NCBI RefSeq assembly: GCF_027474525.2
Contig: NZ_CP114882.2
Location: 3,224,001-3,288,000, forward strand
DNA: 64,000 nucleotides
Direction: 5' to 3'
DNA from: Flavobacterium lacustre
GTDB lineage: Bacteria > Bacteroidota > Bacteroidia > Flavobacteriales > Flavobacteriaceae
Positions within the stretch are counted from its first letter, which is position 1. Each line of letters begins with the position of its first letter. Both the position numbers and the translations under genes were made by a program. Under the pieces are notes generated by a model. It did not search any database. It was not told the DNA's origin and saw nothing but the letters and a program-made list of their open reading frames with translations. Positions 55,622 to 63,298 of this stretch are shown here, piece after piece.

Positions 55622-56095
55622 TTATTCTTCTAACCAAGCTTGCATCATCCAAATGGTTTTTTCTTGTTCAGAAATAAAATCACTCATCATTGAGTTCGTT
55701 CCTTCATCATTAATTTCAGAAGATTTAGTCAGTATTGCTCTTTCGATTTTCAATAAACTAGATAAAGAATCCACAATTAAATGAATTGCTTTTTCATCAT
55801 TTGAAATGTTTTTTCCAACAGTCAATTGATTGAATTTAATATAATCTTCAAATGTATGTAATGGTCTTCCGCCCAATGTCAGGACACTCTCAGCAATCAA
55901 GTCAATTTTTAGCTGGGAATCATTGTATAACTCTTCAAATTTAACATGTAAATCAAAGAAACGTTTCCCACGAATATTCCAATGAATCCCTCTTAAATTT
56001 TGATAATAAACCTGAAAATTGGAGAGTAAAATATTTAACTCCACTATAATTAATTCTGATTCTTTTACGGGTAATCCTAAAATATTAGTTTTCAT
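55622..56095 (-). CDS. dps: DNA-binding ferritin-like protein Dps
   Basis: A 157-residue Dps/ferritin-like protein; start MKTNILGLPVKE at 56095. The inter-subunit ferroxidase site is visible: His in GIHWNIRGKRFFDLHVKFEELYND (two His plus Asp/Glu). The rest is a four-helix bundle. It stores iron and consumes H2O2, protecting DNA. It is divergent from oxyR across 96 bp, so direct OxyR control is likely. Confidence 0.95.
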   Translation of the reverse strand: MKTNILGLPVKESELIIVELNILLSNFQVYYQNLRGIHWNIRGKRFFDLHVKFEELYNDSQLKIDLIAESVLTLGGRPLHTFEDYIKFNQLTVGKNISNDEKAIHLIVDSLSSLLKIERAILTKSSEINDEGTNSMMSDFISEQEKTIWMMQAWLEE

Positions 56096-56191
56096 ATTTT
56101 CTATTTTTAACAAATTTAAGTAAGAAATAAGCAGTTTGTACTATAAATTAAATTGATTGTTTTTATATTTGCATCAACATTTACTATAAAT
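56096..56191. promoter_or_regulatory. dps-oxyR divergent promoter region
   Basis: Minus strand: TAAATTTG (56111-56118) for dps. Plus strand: TATATTTG (56164-56171) for oxyR. Neither has a good -33 TTG at the right spacing, as expected for activator-dependent promoters. An OxyR site should lie between them. Confidence 0.5.
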
Positions 56192-57133
56192 ATGACTATC
56201 ACCCAATTAAAATACGTTTTGGCTGTCGCTGAACATAAAAACTTTACGCTTGCTGCCGAAAAATGCTTTGTGACACAACCTACATTAAGCATGCAAATTC
56301 AAAAAATTGAAGAAGAATTGAGTATTCAGATTTTTGACAGAACCAAAAAACCAATCCAACTTACGGACATTGGTCAAAAAATAGTAACACAAGCTAAAAA
56401 CATCGTTAATGAAGCTGATAGAATTCAAGACATTGTAGAACAGCAAAAAGGATTTATAGGCGGTGAATTCAGACTGGGAATCATCCCAACCATTATGCCT
56501 ACGTTACTGCCCATGTTTTTAAATAATTTCATCAAAAAATATCCTAAAGTAAAACTCATCATTGAAGAGTTGAACACCGAAGAGATTATTACAAAACTCA
56601 ACAACGGTCATCTTGATGCCGCTATAGCTGCAACTCCTTTGATGGAAGATAAGATAAAAGAAATCGTATTATACTTTGAACCTTTTGTCGCTTATATTCC
56701 GGAGAGTCATCATAATTTTCAAAAAGAAGAAATTGAAGTTTCTGATTTGAACATTGACGATATTCTTTTGTTACAAGACGGCCATTGTTTCCGTGACGGT
56801 ATTTTAAATTTATGTAAAAACACCAGCCGTAATGAATTCAATCATTTTCAAATAGAGAGCGGCAGTTTTGAGACTTTAATAAAATTAGCCGATGAAGGTT
56901 TAGGAACAACGCTCCTTCCCTACTTGCATACGCTGGATTTAAAAGAATCTGACAAAGTAAAACTGCGTCATTTTAAGGAACCAAAACCGGCGAGAGAAGT
57001 CAGTTTGATTTTCCCAAAAAGCGAATTAAAAATACAAATCATTGACGCCTTAAGAAGTACCATTGCCGGTGTTATAAAAGGAGCCATTGTTTTTCAGAAT
57101 GTGCAAATTATAAGTCCAATTCAAAAGAAATAA
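56192..57133 (+). CDS. oxyR: Hydrogen peroxide-sensing LysR regulator OxyR
   Basis: A 313-residue LysR-family activator; start MTITQLKYVLAVAEHKN at 56192. N-terminal helix-turn-helix (NFTLAAEKCFVTQPTLSMQIQKIEEEL). The peroxide-sensing pair is present in DGHCFRDGILNLCKN: Cys199 and Cys208, the same numbers as in E. coli OxyR. Expected targets in view are dps (divergent) and katG (2.9 kb). It is followed by a strong bidirectional terminator. Confidence 0.96.
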   Translation: MTITQLKYVLAVAEHKNFTLAAEKCFVTQPTLSMQIQKIEEELSIQIFDRTKKPIQLTDIGQKIVTQAKNIVNEADRIQDIVEQQKGFIGGEFRLGIIPTIMPTLLPMFLNNFIKKYPKVKLIIEELNTEEIITKLNNGHLDAAIAATPLMEDKIKEIVLYFEPFVAYIPESHHNFQKEEIEVSDLNIDDILLLQDGHCFRDGILNLCKNTSRNEFNHFQIESGSFETLIKLADEGLGTTLLPYLHTLDLKESDKVKLRHFKEPKPAREVSLIFPKSELKIQIIDALRSTIAGVIKGAIVFQNVQIISPIQKK

Positions 57134-57168
57134 AAAAAGGAACCTCAATTGAGGTTCCTTTTTTTATT
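57131..57168. terminator. Bidirectional terminator after oxyR
   Basis: AAAAAAAGGAACCTCAATT and its perfect complement, with A-run and T-run on both sides. Confidence 0.9.
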
Positions 57169-57367
57169 ATTGGTGATTTACAATAAGCAAACATTGTTTT
57201 AGTTCTGGTTTCTCGATAGTGAATTTCAATAACCATTCTCGTAATTGCTCCATTTCATATGGCAACAAGGTTCTGATGGCTTTTTCTAATTCTTTGCAAA
57301 AAAGTATCGGATCAAAACTTACTCTTTCTAGAATAGATTTTGTGTAATCAAACATTATTTTAGACAT
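57167..57367 (-). CDS. Small conserved hypothetical protein
   Basis: A 66-residue soluble, helix-rich protein (FDYTKSILERVSFDPILFCKELEKAIRTLLPYEMEQLREWLLKF in pieces). The sequence looks like a real conserved flavobacterial protein, with good codon use and a terminator behind it, but I know no function. It starts with MSKIMFDY; MFDY is an alternative start. Confidence 0.7.
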   Translation of the reverse strand: MSKIMFDYTKSILERVSFDPILFCKELEKAIRTLLPYEMEQLREWLLKFTIEKPELKQCLLIVNHQ

Positions 57368-57514
57368 AATAAATTAAGATTTTAAAGGTTATTTGCTTTT
57401 TTAACGTGTTGTAAAAGTACCTTTTTTATACATATCGGCTAAAACATTTAACGAAGTTTTTGGTTTTTTATTACATCCGAATCTGTTTTTTTTCAAATTT
57501 AAAACGCTCCTAAA

Positions 57515-58177
57515 CTACCCCTTACTCGCCCTGAACATTTCTCTTTTACCAGGCGGTCCTGCTAGTTTTTCAACTGTAAAACCTACCTCTATCATGCTTC
57601 GTTTCACTACTCCACGGGCGGCATATGTGACTAATTTGCCTTTTGGTTTAAGGGCATCATACATTTTTTGAAAAATAGCGGTACTCCATAATTCGGGTTG
57701 TACTCTGTAACCAAAAGCATCAAAATAAATCAGGTCAAATTTTTCAACATCTTCAATTTGGTCAAAAAACTGTTTCCTTTTTGTCAACTCAAAATCAGGG
57801 TTCAACAGCATTTTTTCATCCCAATTGCTTTCGTGCATTTTTTCGAAAATTTGAATTTCATTTCCGGCATTCAATTCCGCTACGTAATTCATCGCAAGCA
57901 CTTCTGCAGCAGAAACCGGATATGCTTCAACCCCGACATAATTAATCGTTTGATTTAATTTTTTAGCTTCCAAAAAAGTGATAAACGCATTCAAACCGGT
58001 TCCAAATCCAATTTCAAGGATTGAAACTGATTGATTTTCGAACAAGGAAAGTCCATTTTTTATAAAAACATGTTGTGCTTCCTGAATTGCGCCGTGTTTA
58101 GAATGGTAACATTCATCCCATTCCTTGAGATGAATAGTCGTTGAGCCGTCCAGCGTTTGAATTATTTCTCTTTCCAA
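57515..58177 (-). CDS. mnmD: tRNA (mnm5s2U34)-methyltransferase MnmD
   Basis: A 220-residue SAM methyltransferase equal to the methyltransferase half of MnmC, without the FAD oxidase half. Motifs: SVSILEIGFGTGLNAFITFLEA (SAM loop), FDLIYFDAFGYRVQPELW and LVTYAARGVVKRSMIEVGF ending in KLAGPPGKREMFRA. It completes the 5-methylaminomethyl group on wobble uridine 34. Divergent from ilvE. Confidence 0.92.
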   Translation of the reverse strand: MEREIIQTLDGSTTIHLKEWDECYHSKHGAIQEAQHVFIKNGLSLFENQSVSILEIGFGTGLNAFITFLEAKKLNQTINYVGVEAYPVSAAEVLAMNYVAELNAGNEIQIFEKMHESNWDEKMLLNPDFELTKRKQFFDQIEDVEKFDLIYFDAFGYRVQPELWSTAIFQKMYDALKPKGKLVTYAARGVVKRSMIEVGFTVEKLAGPPGKREMFRASKG

Positions 58178-58386
58178 AGTGATTTCTTGAAATTATTTGT
58201 TCTTAGATGTCCTGTTTTTATGGTCAAATTTAGTCAAAACAAAACCGTTTCGTTTCAAAAAATCTATATTTTTTATATAATTCATATAAATTGACACAAA
58301 TCTTTTTCATTTTTTTGAGAATAAATAAATCACAGTTAAATGCTATAAATAATGTTGTTTTGACAAGGTTTTTGCTGATTTTTATT

Positions 58387-58394
58387 TAATTTTG
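58387..58394 (+). promoter_or_regulatory. Possible ilvE -7 box
   Basis: TAATTTTG fits TAnnTTTG 85 bp before ilvE; no TTG at the right distance. It is the only signal seen in the 300-bp gap. Confidence 0.35.
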
Positions 58395-58478
58395 TAATCA
58401 TTAAAATAAATCCATTACAAACCAATGTTTTAAGCTGATGCTTATTACTAAAAATATCATAAAAAACAATTCTTTATC

Positions 58479-59546
58479 ATGAGTGCAACTCAAACAAACA
58501 AAATTGAGATTATAAAAGCGGCTACTACAAAAATAAATGAAGTAGATTTTGAACACTTAAGTTTTGGTTCCGTTTTTACAGACCATTTATTCGAATGTGA
58601 TTTTAAAGATGGGGAATGGCAAAAACCGGTCATTAAGCCGTATGCACCTTTTTTATTAGACCCATCAACCAGAGTTTTTCATTACGGTCAAGCCATTTTT
58701 GAAGGAATGAAAGCCTACAAAGATGGTAACAATGATATTTGGCTTTTCAGACCTGATGAAAACTATAAACGTTTTAATAATTCTGCCGTACGATTGGCTA
58801 TGCCGGAAGTTCCAGAAGAAGTATTTATGAATGGTCTAAATCAATTATTGAAATTAGACGAAGCATGGATTAAAAAAGGAAAAGGAAACGCGATGTATAT
58901 CAGACCTTTTATGATTGCAACAAGTACCGGTGTGATTGCTAATCCTTCGGACGACTATAAATTCATGATTATTTTATCTCCTGTGACTTCATACTATTCC
59001 GGTGAAGTGAAAGTACTTATTGCGGAACATTTCAGTAGAGCTGCAAATGGAGGAATTGGAGCTGCAAAAGCGGCAGGCAATTATGCTGCGCAGTTTTACC
59101 CAACCAGTTTAGCGAATAAAGAAGGATTCCAACAAGTAATCTGGACTGATGATGCTACGCATACAAAACTAGAGGAAGCTGGTACCATGAATGTATTTTT
59201 CAGAATAAATGATACTTTGTTAACCGCACCTGTAAGTGAACGAATTCTTGACGGTGTTACCCGAAAAACGCTTATCGATTTAGCGAAAAGCGAAGGTATA
59301 GCTGTAGATGTTCGTCCAGTTTTAGTATCGGAACTTGTTGAAGCGTCTAAAAACGGAACTTTGAAAGAAATTTTCGGAGCAGGAACCGCTGCGGTTGTAA
59401 GTCCAATCTCTGGATATTCGTATCAAGATGTTTATTATGAATTACCAAAAATTGAAAATTCAGTAGCCATACAATTGAAAGATAAATTAACCAATATTCA
59501 AAACAAACTGGCAGAAGATACTTTCGGCTGGACCGTTAAAGTATAG
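58479..59546 (+). CDS. ilvE: Branched-chain amino acid aminotransferase IlvE
   Basis: A 355-residue fold-type IV PLP aminotransferase acting on Leu, Ile and Val. Features: HYGQAIFEGMKAYK, MYIRPFMIATSTGVI, the PLP Lys in GAAKAAGNYAAQFYP, the conserved KLEEAGTMNVFF and ERILDGVTRKTLIDLA. The length is that of the larger bacterial/mitochondrial type. Monocistronic with a terminator. Confidence 0.96.
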   Translation: MSATQTNKIEIIKAATTKINEVDFEHLSFGSVFTDHLFECDFKDGEWQKPVIKPYAPFLLDPSTRVFHYGQAIFEGMKAYKDGNNDIWLFRPDENYKRFNNSAVRLAMPEVPEEVFMNGLNQLLKLDEAWIKKGKGNAMYIRPFMIATSTGVIANPSDDYKFMIILSPVTSYYSGEVKVLIAEHFSRAANGGIGAAKAAGNYAAQFYPTSLANKEGFQQVIWTDDATHTKLEEAGTMNVFFRINDTLLTAPVSERILDGVTRKTLIDLAKSEGIAVDVRPVLVSELVEASKNGTLKEIFGAGTAAVVSPISGYSYQDVYYELPKIENSVAIQLKDKLTNIQNKLAEDTFGWTVKV

Positions 59547-59563
59547 TTTTTAGATTTCAGATT

Positions 59564-59602
59564 TAAAAAAAGCGATTTTCAATATGAAAATCGCTTTTTT
59601 TA
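59564..59602. terminator. Terminator after ilvE
   Basis: AAAAAAAGCGATTTTC-aatat-GAAAATCGCTTTTTTT, bidirectional. Confidence 0.85.
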
Positions 59603-59630
59603 TTTTTTGCAGATCGAAATTTAAAACCTG

Positions 59631-60020
59631 TTATTTTCCTCCCAGTATTTTTGAGAAATCGGGTTTAAAATAATTTGGTCCTTTCATCACTTTCCCATCT
59701 TCCCGATAAATTGGATTTCCGTCTTCCCCGAGTTTACTCATATTACTGCGTTGAATTTCGTCGAAAACTTCTTCAATTTTATGTTGTAATCCGTGTTCAA
59801 TGATTGTTCCGCACAGAATATACATCATGTCTCCCAAAGCATCGGCAATTTCTACTAAATCTTTATTCTGAACAGCTTCCAGATATTCTTCATTTTCTTC
59901 CTTCATTAAATTATAACGAAGGATGTTTTTAGTTTCCCCCAAATCAGCAATTGGAGTTTCTTTATGTCCTATGTTGAATGCCGTATGAAATTCTTTAACC
60001 GCGCTAATTTGTTTTTGCAT
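59631..60020 (-). CDS. MazG-like nucleoside triphosphate pyrophosphohydrolase
   Basis: A 129-residue all-alpha NTP pyrophosphatase. The metal-binding ExxE12-28ExxD pattern is readable as KEENEEYLEAVQNKDLVEIADALGDMMYI (EENEE then EIADALGD). The C-terminal GEDGNPIYREDGKVMKGPNYF is a common ending in this family of Bacteroidota proteins. It probably hydrolyses non-canonical (d)NTPs. Convergent with ilvE. Confidence 0.85.
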   Translation of the reverse strand: MQKQISAVKEFHTAFNIGHKETPIADLGETKNILRYNLMKEENEEYLEAVQNKDLVEIADALGDMMYILCGTIIEHGLQHKIEEVFDEIQRSNMSKLGEDGNPIYREDGKVMKGPNYFKPDFSKILGGK

Positions 60021-60100
60021 ATTTTTATTTAATTAAATGAAACGGAAAATTAGTAACTTTTGGTTCACAATTAACTAAATTTGCAAAAAAAATTTACACT

Positions 60101-60289
60101 ATGTTTAGTCAAGGACAATTACTATTTGCTGCCTGTTTTTTTGTTGCTTTTGTCATAGCCATGATTTTTGCCTATAGAAAAGACGCATCATTACACCAAA
60201 TTTTTTACAAAGGAAACTATAAAATACTAATCGGTTTTGGATTATTTATTGGACTTCTTTTCCTTATAAAAATATTTTTTAAACGTTAA
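60101..60289 (+). CDS. Small two-helix membrane protein
   Basis: A 62-residue protein with two transmembrane helices (LLFAACFFVAFVIAMIFAY and ILIGFGLFIGLLFLIKIFF) joined by a short polar loop. The frame is bounded by a -7 box TAAATTTG (60076-60083) and a terminator, supporting a real gene. Similar short membrane proteins are conserved in Flavobacteria; function unknown. Confidence 0.75.
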   Translation: MFSQGQLLFAACFFVAFVIAMIFAYRKDASLHQIFYKGNYKILIGFGLFIGLLFLIKIFFKR

Positions 60290-60305
60290 TTTTTATATCG
60301 AAGAT

Positions 60306-60337
60306 AAAAAGTGCCCGCTTAACTGCGGGATTTTTAT
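60306..60337 (+). terminator. Terminator after the 62-residue protein gene
   Basis: CCCGC-ttaact-GCGGG followed by a T-run; the next 235 bp show nothing recognised. Confidence 0.65.
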
Positions 60338-60573
60338 TTATAAAATACTGTTTTTCAATTCTATAAAAACTGTACATTTATTTTTTTGTTGTAATTCATT
60401 CTTAAAAATTATCTTGTTGCATCAGATTCCTTTTGACATTGAACCTTCTTTCAACTCGGTTTTTATTTTCATTCTCCCAAATCTTATAAATTATCATTTT
60501 TTTAATTTTTTAATAGTTACTGTAGCATATTAATAAAATTTCTAACTTTACAACTGAAAACAAATCACTTATC

Positions 60574-61680
60574 ATGAGAATTTTAAAATATATCTTTCTT
60601 TTACTTCTACTTACTTTAGTTTCATTGTCGGTTTTTGTGGCTACACAGAAAGGCAATTTTACTGTTGAAAGGAGTAAAATAATCAATTCCCCTAAGTCAG
60701 CCGTGTTTAGTTATGTGAATGATTACAGAAATTGGGAAGATTTTGGATCTTGGATGACTGATGACGCTGAAATGAAAGTAGTTTATCCTCAAAAAACAAT
60801 TGGAGTTGGTGCTTCCTATACTTGGGAGGGAAAAGACGGTGCCGGAGAAATGAAAACCGTTTTTGTAAAAGAGAATGACAGTATTGCTCAAAAAATGGAT
60901 TATGACGGAACCGTTTCTGATGTTTTTTGGAGTTTCAAAGATACTTTAGGAGGCACAAAAGTTACTTGGAAAACCATCGGAAAAATGAGTTTTGCTTTCA
61001 AAATTTATACCGCGTTAAACGGAGGCGTTAATAAGATTATAGGCCGAATGTATGAAAACAGTTTGGCTAATTTAGACAAAACTTTAGACTATGAAACCAA
61101 TACATATACTGTAAAAGTAAATGGTCTGGTCAGAAAACTAGAGACAAATTATTTAAAACAAACGTTCACCAGTACTATTTCGAATGTTATCAAAAATACG
61201 CGAATTATTTTTCCAAAAATCATCACTTTTTGTGCCCAAAATAATATTGAATTGAACGGAAAACCTTTTGTTATTTATCACACTTATGATTTAGAACAGG
61301 ATTTAACCAAAATATCGTTTTGTGTACCTATAAAACAACCTATTTTTACCAGTGAAGGAAGTGACATTTTATCCGGTAAATTAGAATCTTTTGTTGCTGT
61401 TAAAACCACCTTGACCGGTGATTACTCACATACTAAAAAAGCATTGGATAAGACGATTCAATACATGACTGAAAAACATATTACTCCAGACCCTAAATTT
61501 TCGCATCTTGAAATTTATACAATTGGAAAAAACGAAATAAAAAATGCTTCAAAATGGGTTACCGAAATTTATTATCCCGAAAAACCTAAAGCAGCAACTC
61601 CAAAACCCGTAGTAAATACGCCAAAAGAAACCACTGTTGCTTCACCAAAAATAGAGCAAGAGATTCCATCCGAATTTTAA
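60574..61680 (+). CDS. SRPBCC-domain protein with N-terminal membrane segment
   Basis: A 368-residue protein. An N-terminal hydrophobic helix (IFLLLLLTLVSLSVFVATQ) anchors it. Residues ~30-170 form a polyketide-cyclase/SRPBCC domain (VERSKIINSPKSAVFSYVNDYRNWEDFGSW ... VTWKTIGKM). The second half (~190-330) looks like a GyrI-like effector-binding domain, ending in a Pro/Lys/Thr-rich tail. A ligand is not predictable. It lies 64 bp before the ECF sigma gene. Confidence 0.8.
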   Translation: MRILKYIFLLLLLTLVSLSVFVATQKGNFTVERSKIINSPKSAVFSYVNDYRNWEDFGSWMTDDAEMKVVYPQKTIGVGASYTWEGKDGAGEMKTVFVKENDSIAQKMDYDGTVSDVFWSFKDTLGGTKVTWKTIGKMSFAFKIYTALNGGVNKIIGRMYENSLANLDKTLDYETNTYTVKVNGLVRKLETNYLKQTFTSTISNVIKNTRIIFPKIITFCAQNNIELNGKPFVIYHTYDLEQDLTKISFCVPIKQPIFTSEGSDILSGKLESFVAVKTTLTGDYSHTKKALDKTIQYMTEKHITPDPKFSHLEIYTIGKNEIKNASKWVTEIYYPEKPKAATPKPVVNTPKETTVASPKIEQEIPSEF

Positions 61681-61744
61681 TCTTTTTTTAAAAGCTGATT
61701 AAACCTATTTAATAAATTCCATTCTAACTATATAAATAACAGTT

Positions 61745-62290
61745 TTGCAGGAAGAGCAGGAATTTATTCAGGAATTATTGAATCCTAAAACGCAAAATGA
61801 AGCGTTTCAAAAACTCTTGTCGGTATATCAAAAACCGTTATACAATCACATTCGGAATATTGTTTTGAATCACGATGATGCGGATGATGTGTTGCAAAAT
61901 ACATTTATAAAAGTATTTCAGTATCTAAAAAGTTTCAAAGGAGAAAGCAAACTTTTTTCGTGGATGTATCGCATTGCGACTAATGAAGCACTTACTTTTT
62001 TGAATCAAAAAGCAAAAGTTAATGGTGTTTCAACAGCAGCTTTACAAAACAAAACTATTGATAATTTGCAGGCCGATGTTTTTTTTGACGGAAATGAAAT
62101 TCAGTTGAAATTACAAAAAGCCATCGCAAATCTGCCCGAAAAACAACAATTGGTTTTTAAAATGAAATATTTTGAAGAACTCAAATACGAAGAAATATCG
62201 GAAATTCTGGGTACATCAGTTGGTGCTTTGAAAGCTTCTTATCATCATGCTGTAAAAAAAATAGAAACTTTTGTAACAACTGCTGGTTAA
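61745..62290 (+). CDS. ECF RNA polymerase sigma factor
   Basis: A 181-residue sigma-70 family protein with region 2 (YQKPLYNHIRNIVLNHDDADDVLQNTFIKVFQYLKSFKGESKLFSWMYRIATNEAL) and region 4 (LPEKQQLVFKMKYFEELKYEEISEILGTSVGALKASYHHAVKKI). The only plausible start in frame is TTG at 61745; a stop lies 12 bp upstream and there is no nearby ATG. It heads a three-gene set with a membrane protein and a Spy-like protein. Confidence 0.92.
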   Translation: MQEEQEFIQELLNPKTQNEAFQKLLSVYQKPLYNHIRNIVLNHDDADDVLQNTFIKVFQYLKSFKGESKLFSWMYRIATNEALTFLNQKAKVNGVSTAALQNKTIDNLQADVFFDGNEIQLKLQKAIANLPEKQQLVFKMKYFEELKYEEISEILGTSVGALKASYHHAVKKIETFVTTAG

Positions 62291-62324
62291 ACCTTTTTTA
62301 TAAAACGAAGTCTAAACGATAGTT

Positions 62325-62738
62325 ATGAAAACATTTAAATTAGAAAACGAACCTAAAATTGAATCCGGATTTAAAACTCCAGACCATTACTTTGAGGATT
62401 TTTCTGCGAAAATCATGCAGCAATTACCTGAAAATGAACCTAAAGTAATTTCAATTTTTCATAAAAGAAAAAACATTCTTTTTGCGGTAGCCGCTGTTTT
62501 AGTTTTGGCATTGATGATTCCGGTTTACACCACACTTTCAACCAATACAAAAACACTAGACGAAACTACTTTAGAAAATTATATCACGTATCAATCTAAT
62601 GTGAATCAATATGATTTAATAAGTGAATTGGAACTGGAAGATATCAATAAAATAAAAACAACAATCCCAATTGAAGATGAAGCCATAGAAGATGTATTGA
62701 CAACCAACTCCGATATGGAGCATCTTATATTAGAATAA
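62325..62738 (+). CDS. Single-pass membrane protein, possible anti-sigma factor
   Basis: A 137-residue protein. An N-terminal cytosolic part (~1-50) is followed by one transmembrane helix (ILFAVAAVLVLALMIPVYTT) and an acidic exterior (LISELELEDINKIKTTIPIEDEAIEDVL). It is 34 bp after the sigma gene, the usual place for an anti-sigma factor, but no zinc-binding or known anti-sigma fold is evident. Function inferred from position. Confidence 0.75.
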   Translation: MKTFKLENEPKIESGFKTPDHYFEDFSAKIMQQLPENEPKVISIFHKRKNILFAVAAVLVLALMIPVYTTLSTNTKTLDETTLENYITYQSNVNQYDLISELELEDINKIKTTIPIEDEAIEDVLTTNSDMEHLILE

Positions 62739-62779
62739 AACGCTACAACAAATTGAACTTAATCTCAAAAAATACAACA

Positions 62780-63238
62780 ATGAACCTAAAAAAAATATTC
62801 CCCCTAGTACTGCTTTTGGTATCTTTCACTTTTTACGCTCAAGGCGAAAGAATGAGAGAGAAAAAAGAGCAAATAAAAACCATGAAAGTCGCTTTTTTGA
62901 CAACCGAATTAAATTTAACCTCCAGTGAAGCGGAGAAATTTTGGCCGGTGTACAACACTTTTGATGACAAACAATTTGAATTGAGACATCAAAAAATGAA
63001 ATCTTTCATGAGACGGATGAATGATGAATCTGTTGATAAAATGAGTGAAAAAGAAGCAAGTGCCTTTTTAAATCAGATGGAAAGTACGGAAGAAGAACTG
63101 TTTTTGTTGCGAAAAAAATTCATAGCAACCTTGAAAAGCATTTTACCGGCAACAAAAATCATTCAATTGAGAAAATCGGAAGAAGATTTTAACCGAAAAT
63201 TATTGCAACAATACAGAGACAAAGGCCCAAAAAGATAA
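62780..63238 (+). CDS. Exported Spy/CpxP-like helical protein
   Basis: A 152-residue protein with a signal peptide (MNLKKIFPLVLLLVSFTFYAQ). The start at 62780 is chosen because nine extra upstream residues would precede the signal. The mature part is charged and helical (FLTTELNLTSSEAEKFWPVYNTFDD), a pattern common to Bacteroidota proteins called sensors of ECF-type sigma factors, with loose likeness to the LTxxQ region of Spy/CpxP. Likely envelope stress sensing with the two upstream genes. Confidence 0.8.
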   Translation: MNLKKIFPLVLLLVSFTFYAQGERMREKKEQIKTMKVAFLTTELNLTSSEAEKFWPVYNTFDDKQFELRHQKMKSFMRRMNDESVDKMSEKEASAFLNQMESTEEELFLLRKKFIATLKSILPATKIIQLRKSEEDFNRKLLQQYRDKGPKR

Positions 63239-63258
63239 ACTTAGTCTTTATAAAAACG

Positions 63259-63298
63259 AAACGCTTGCTACCATGTAAAGTAGTAAGCGTTTTTTTTA
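63259..63298. terminator. Terminator between convergent genes
   Basis: AAACGCTTgCTAC / GTAGtAAGCGTT with a T-run. Confidence 0.75.
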
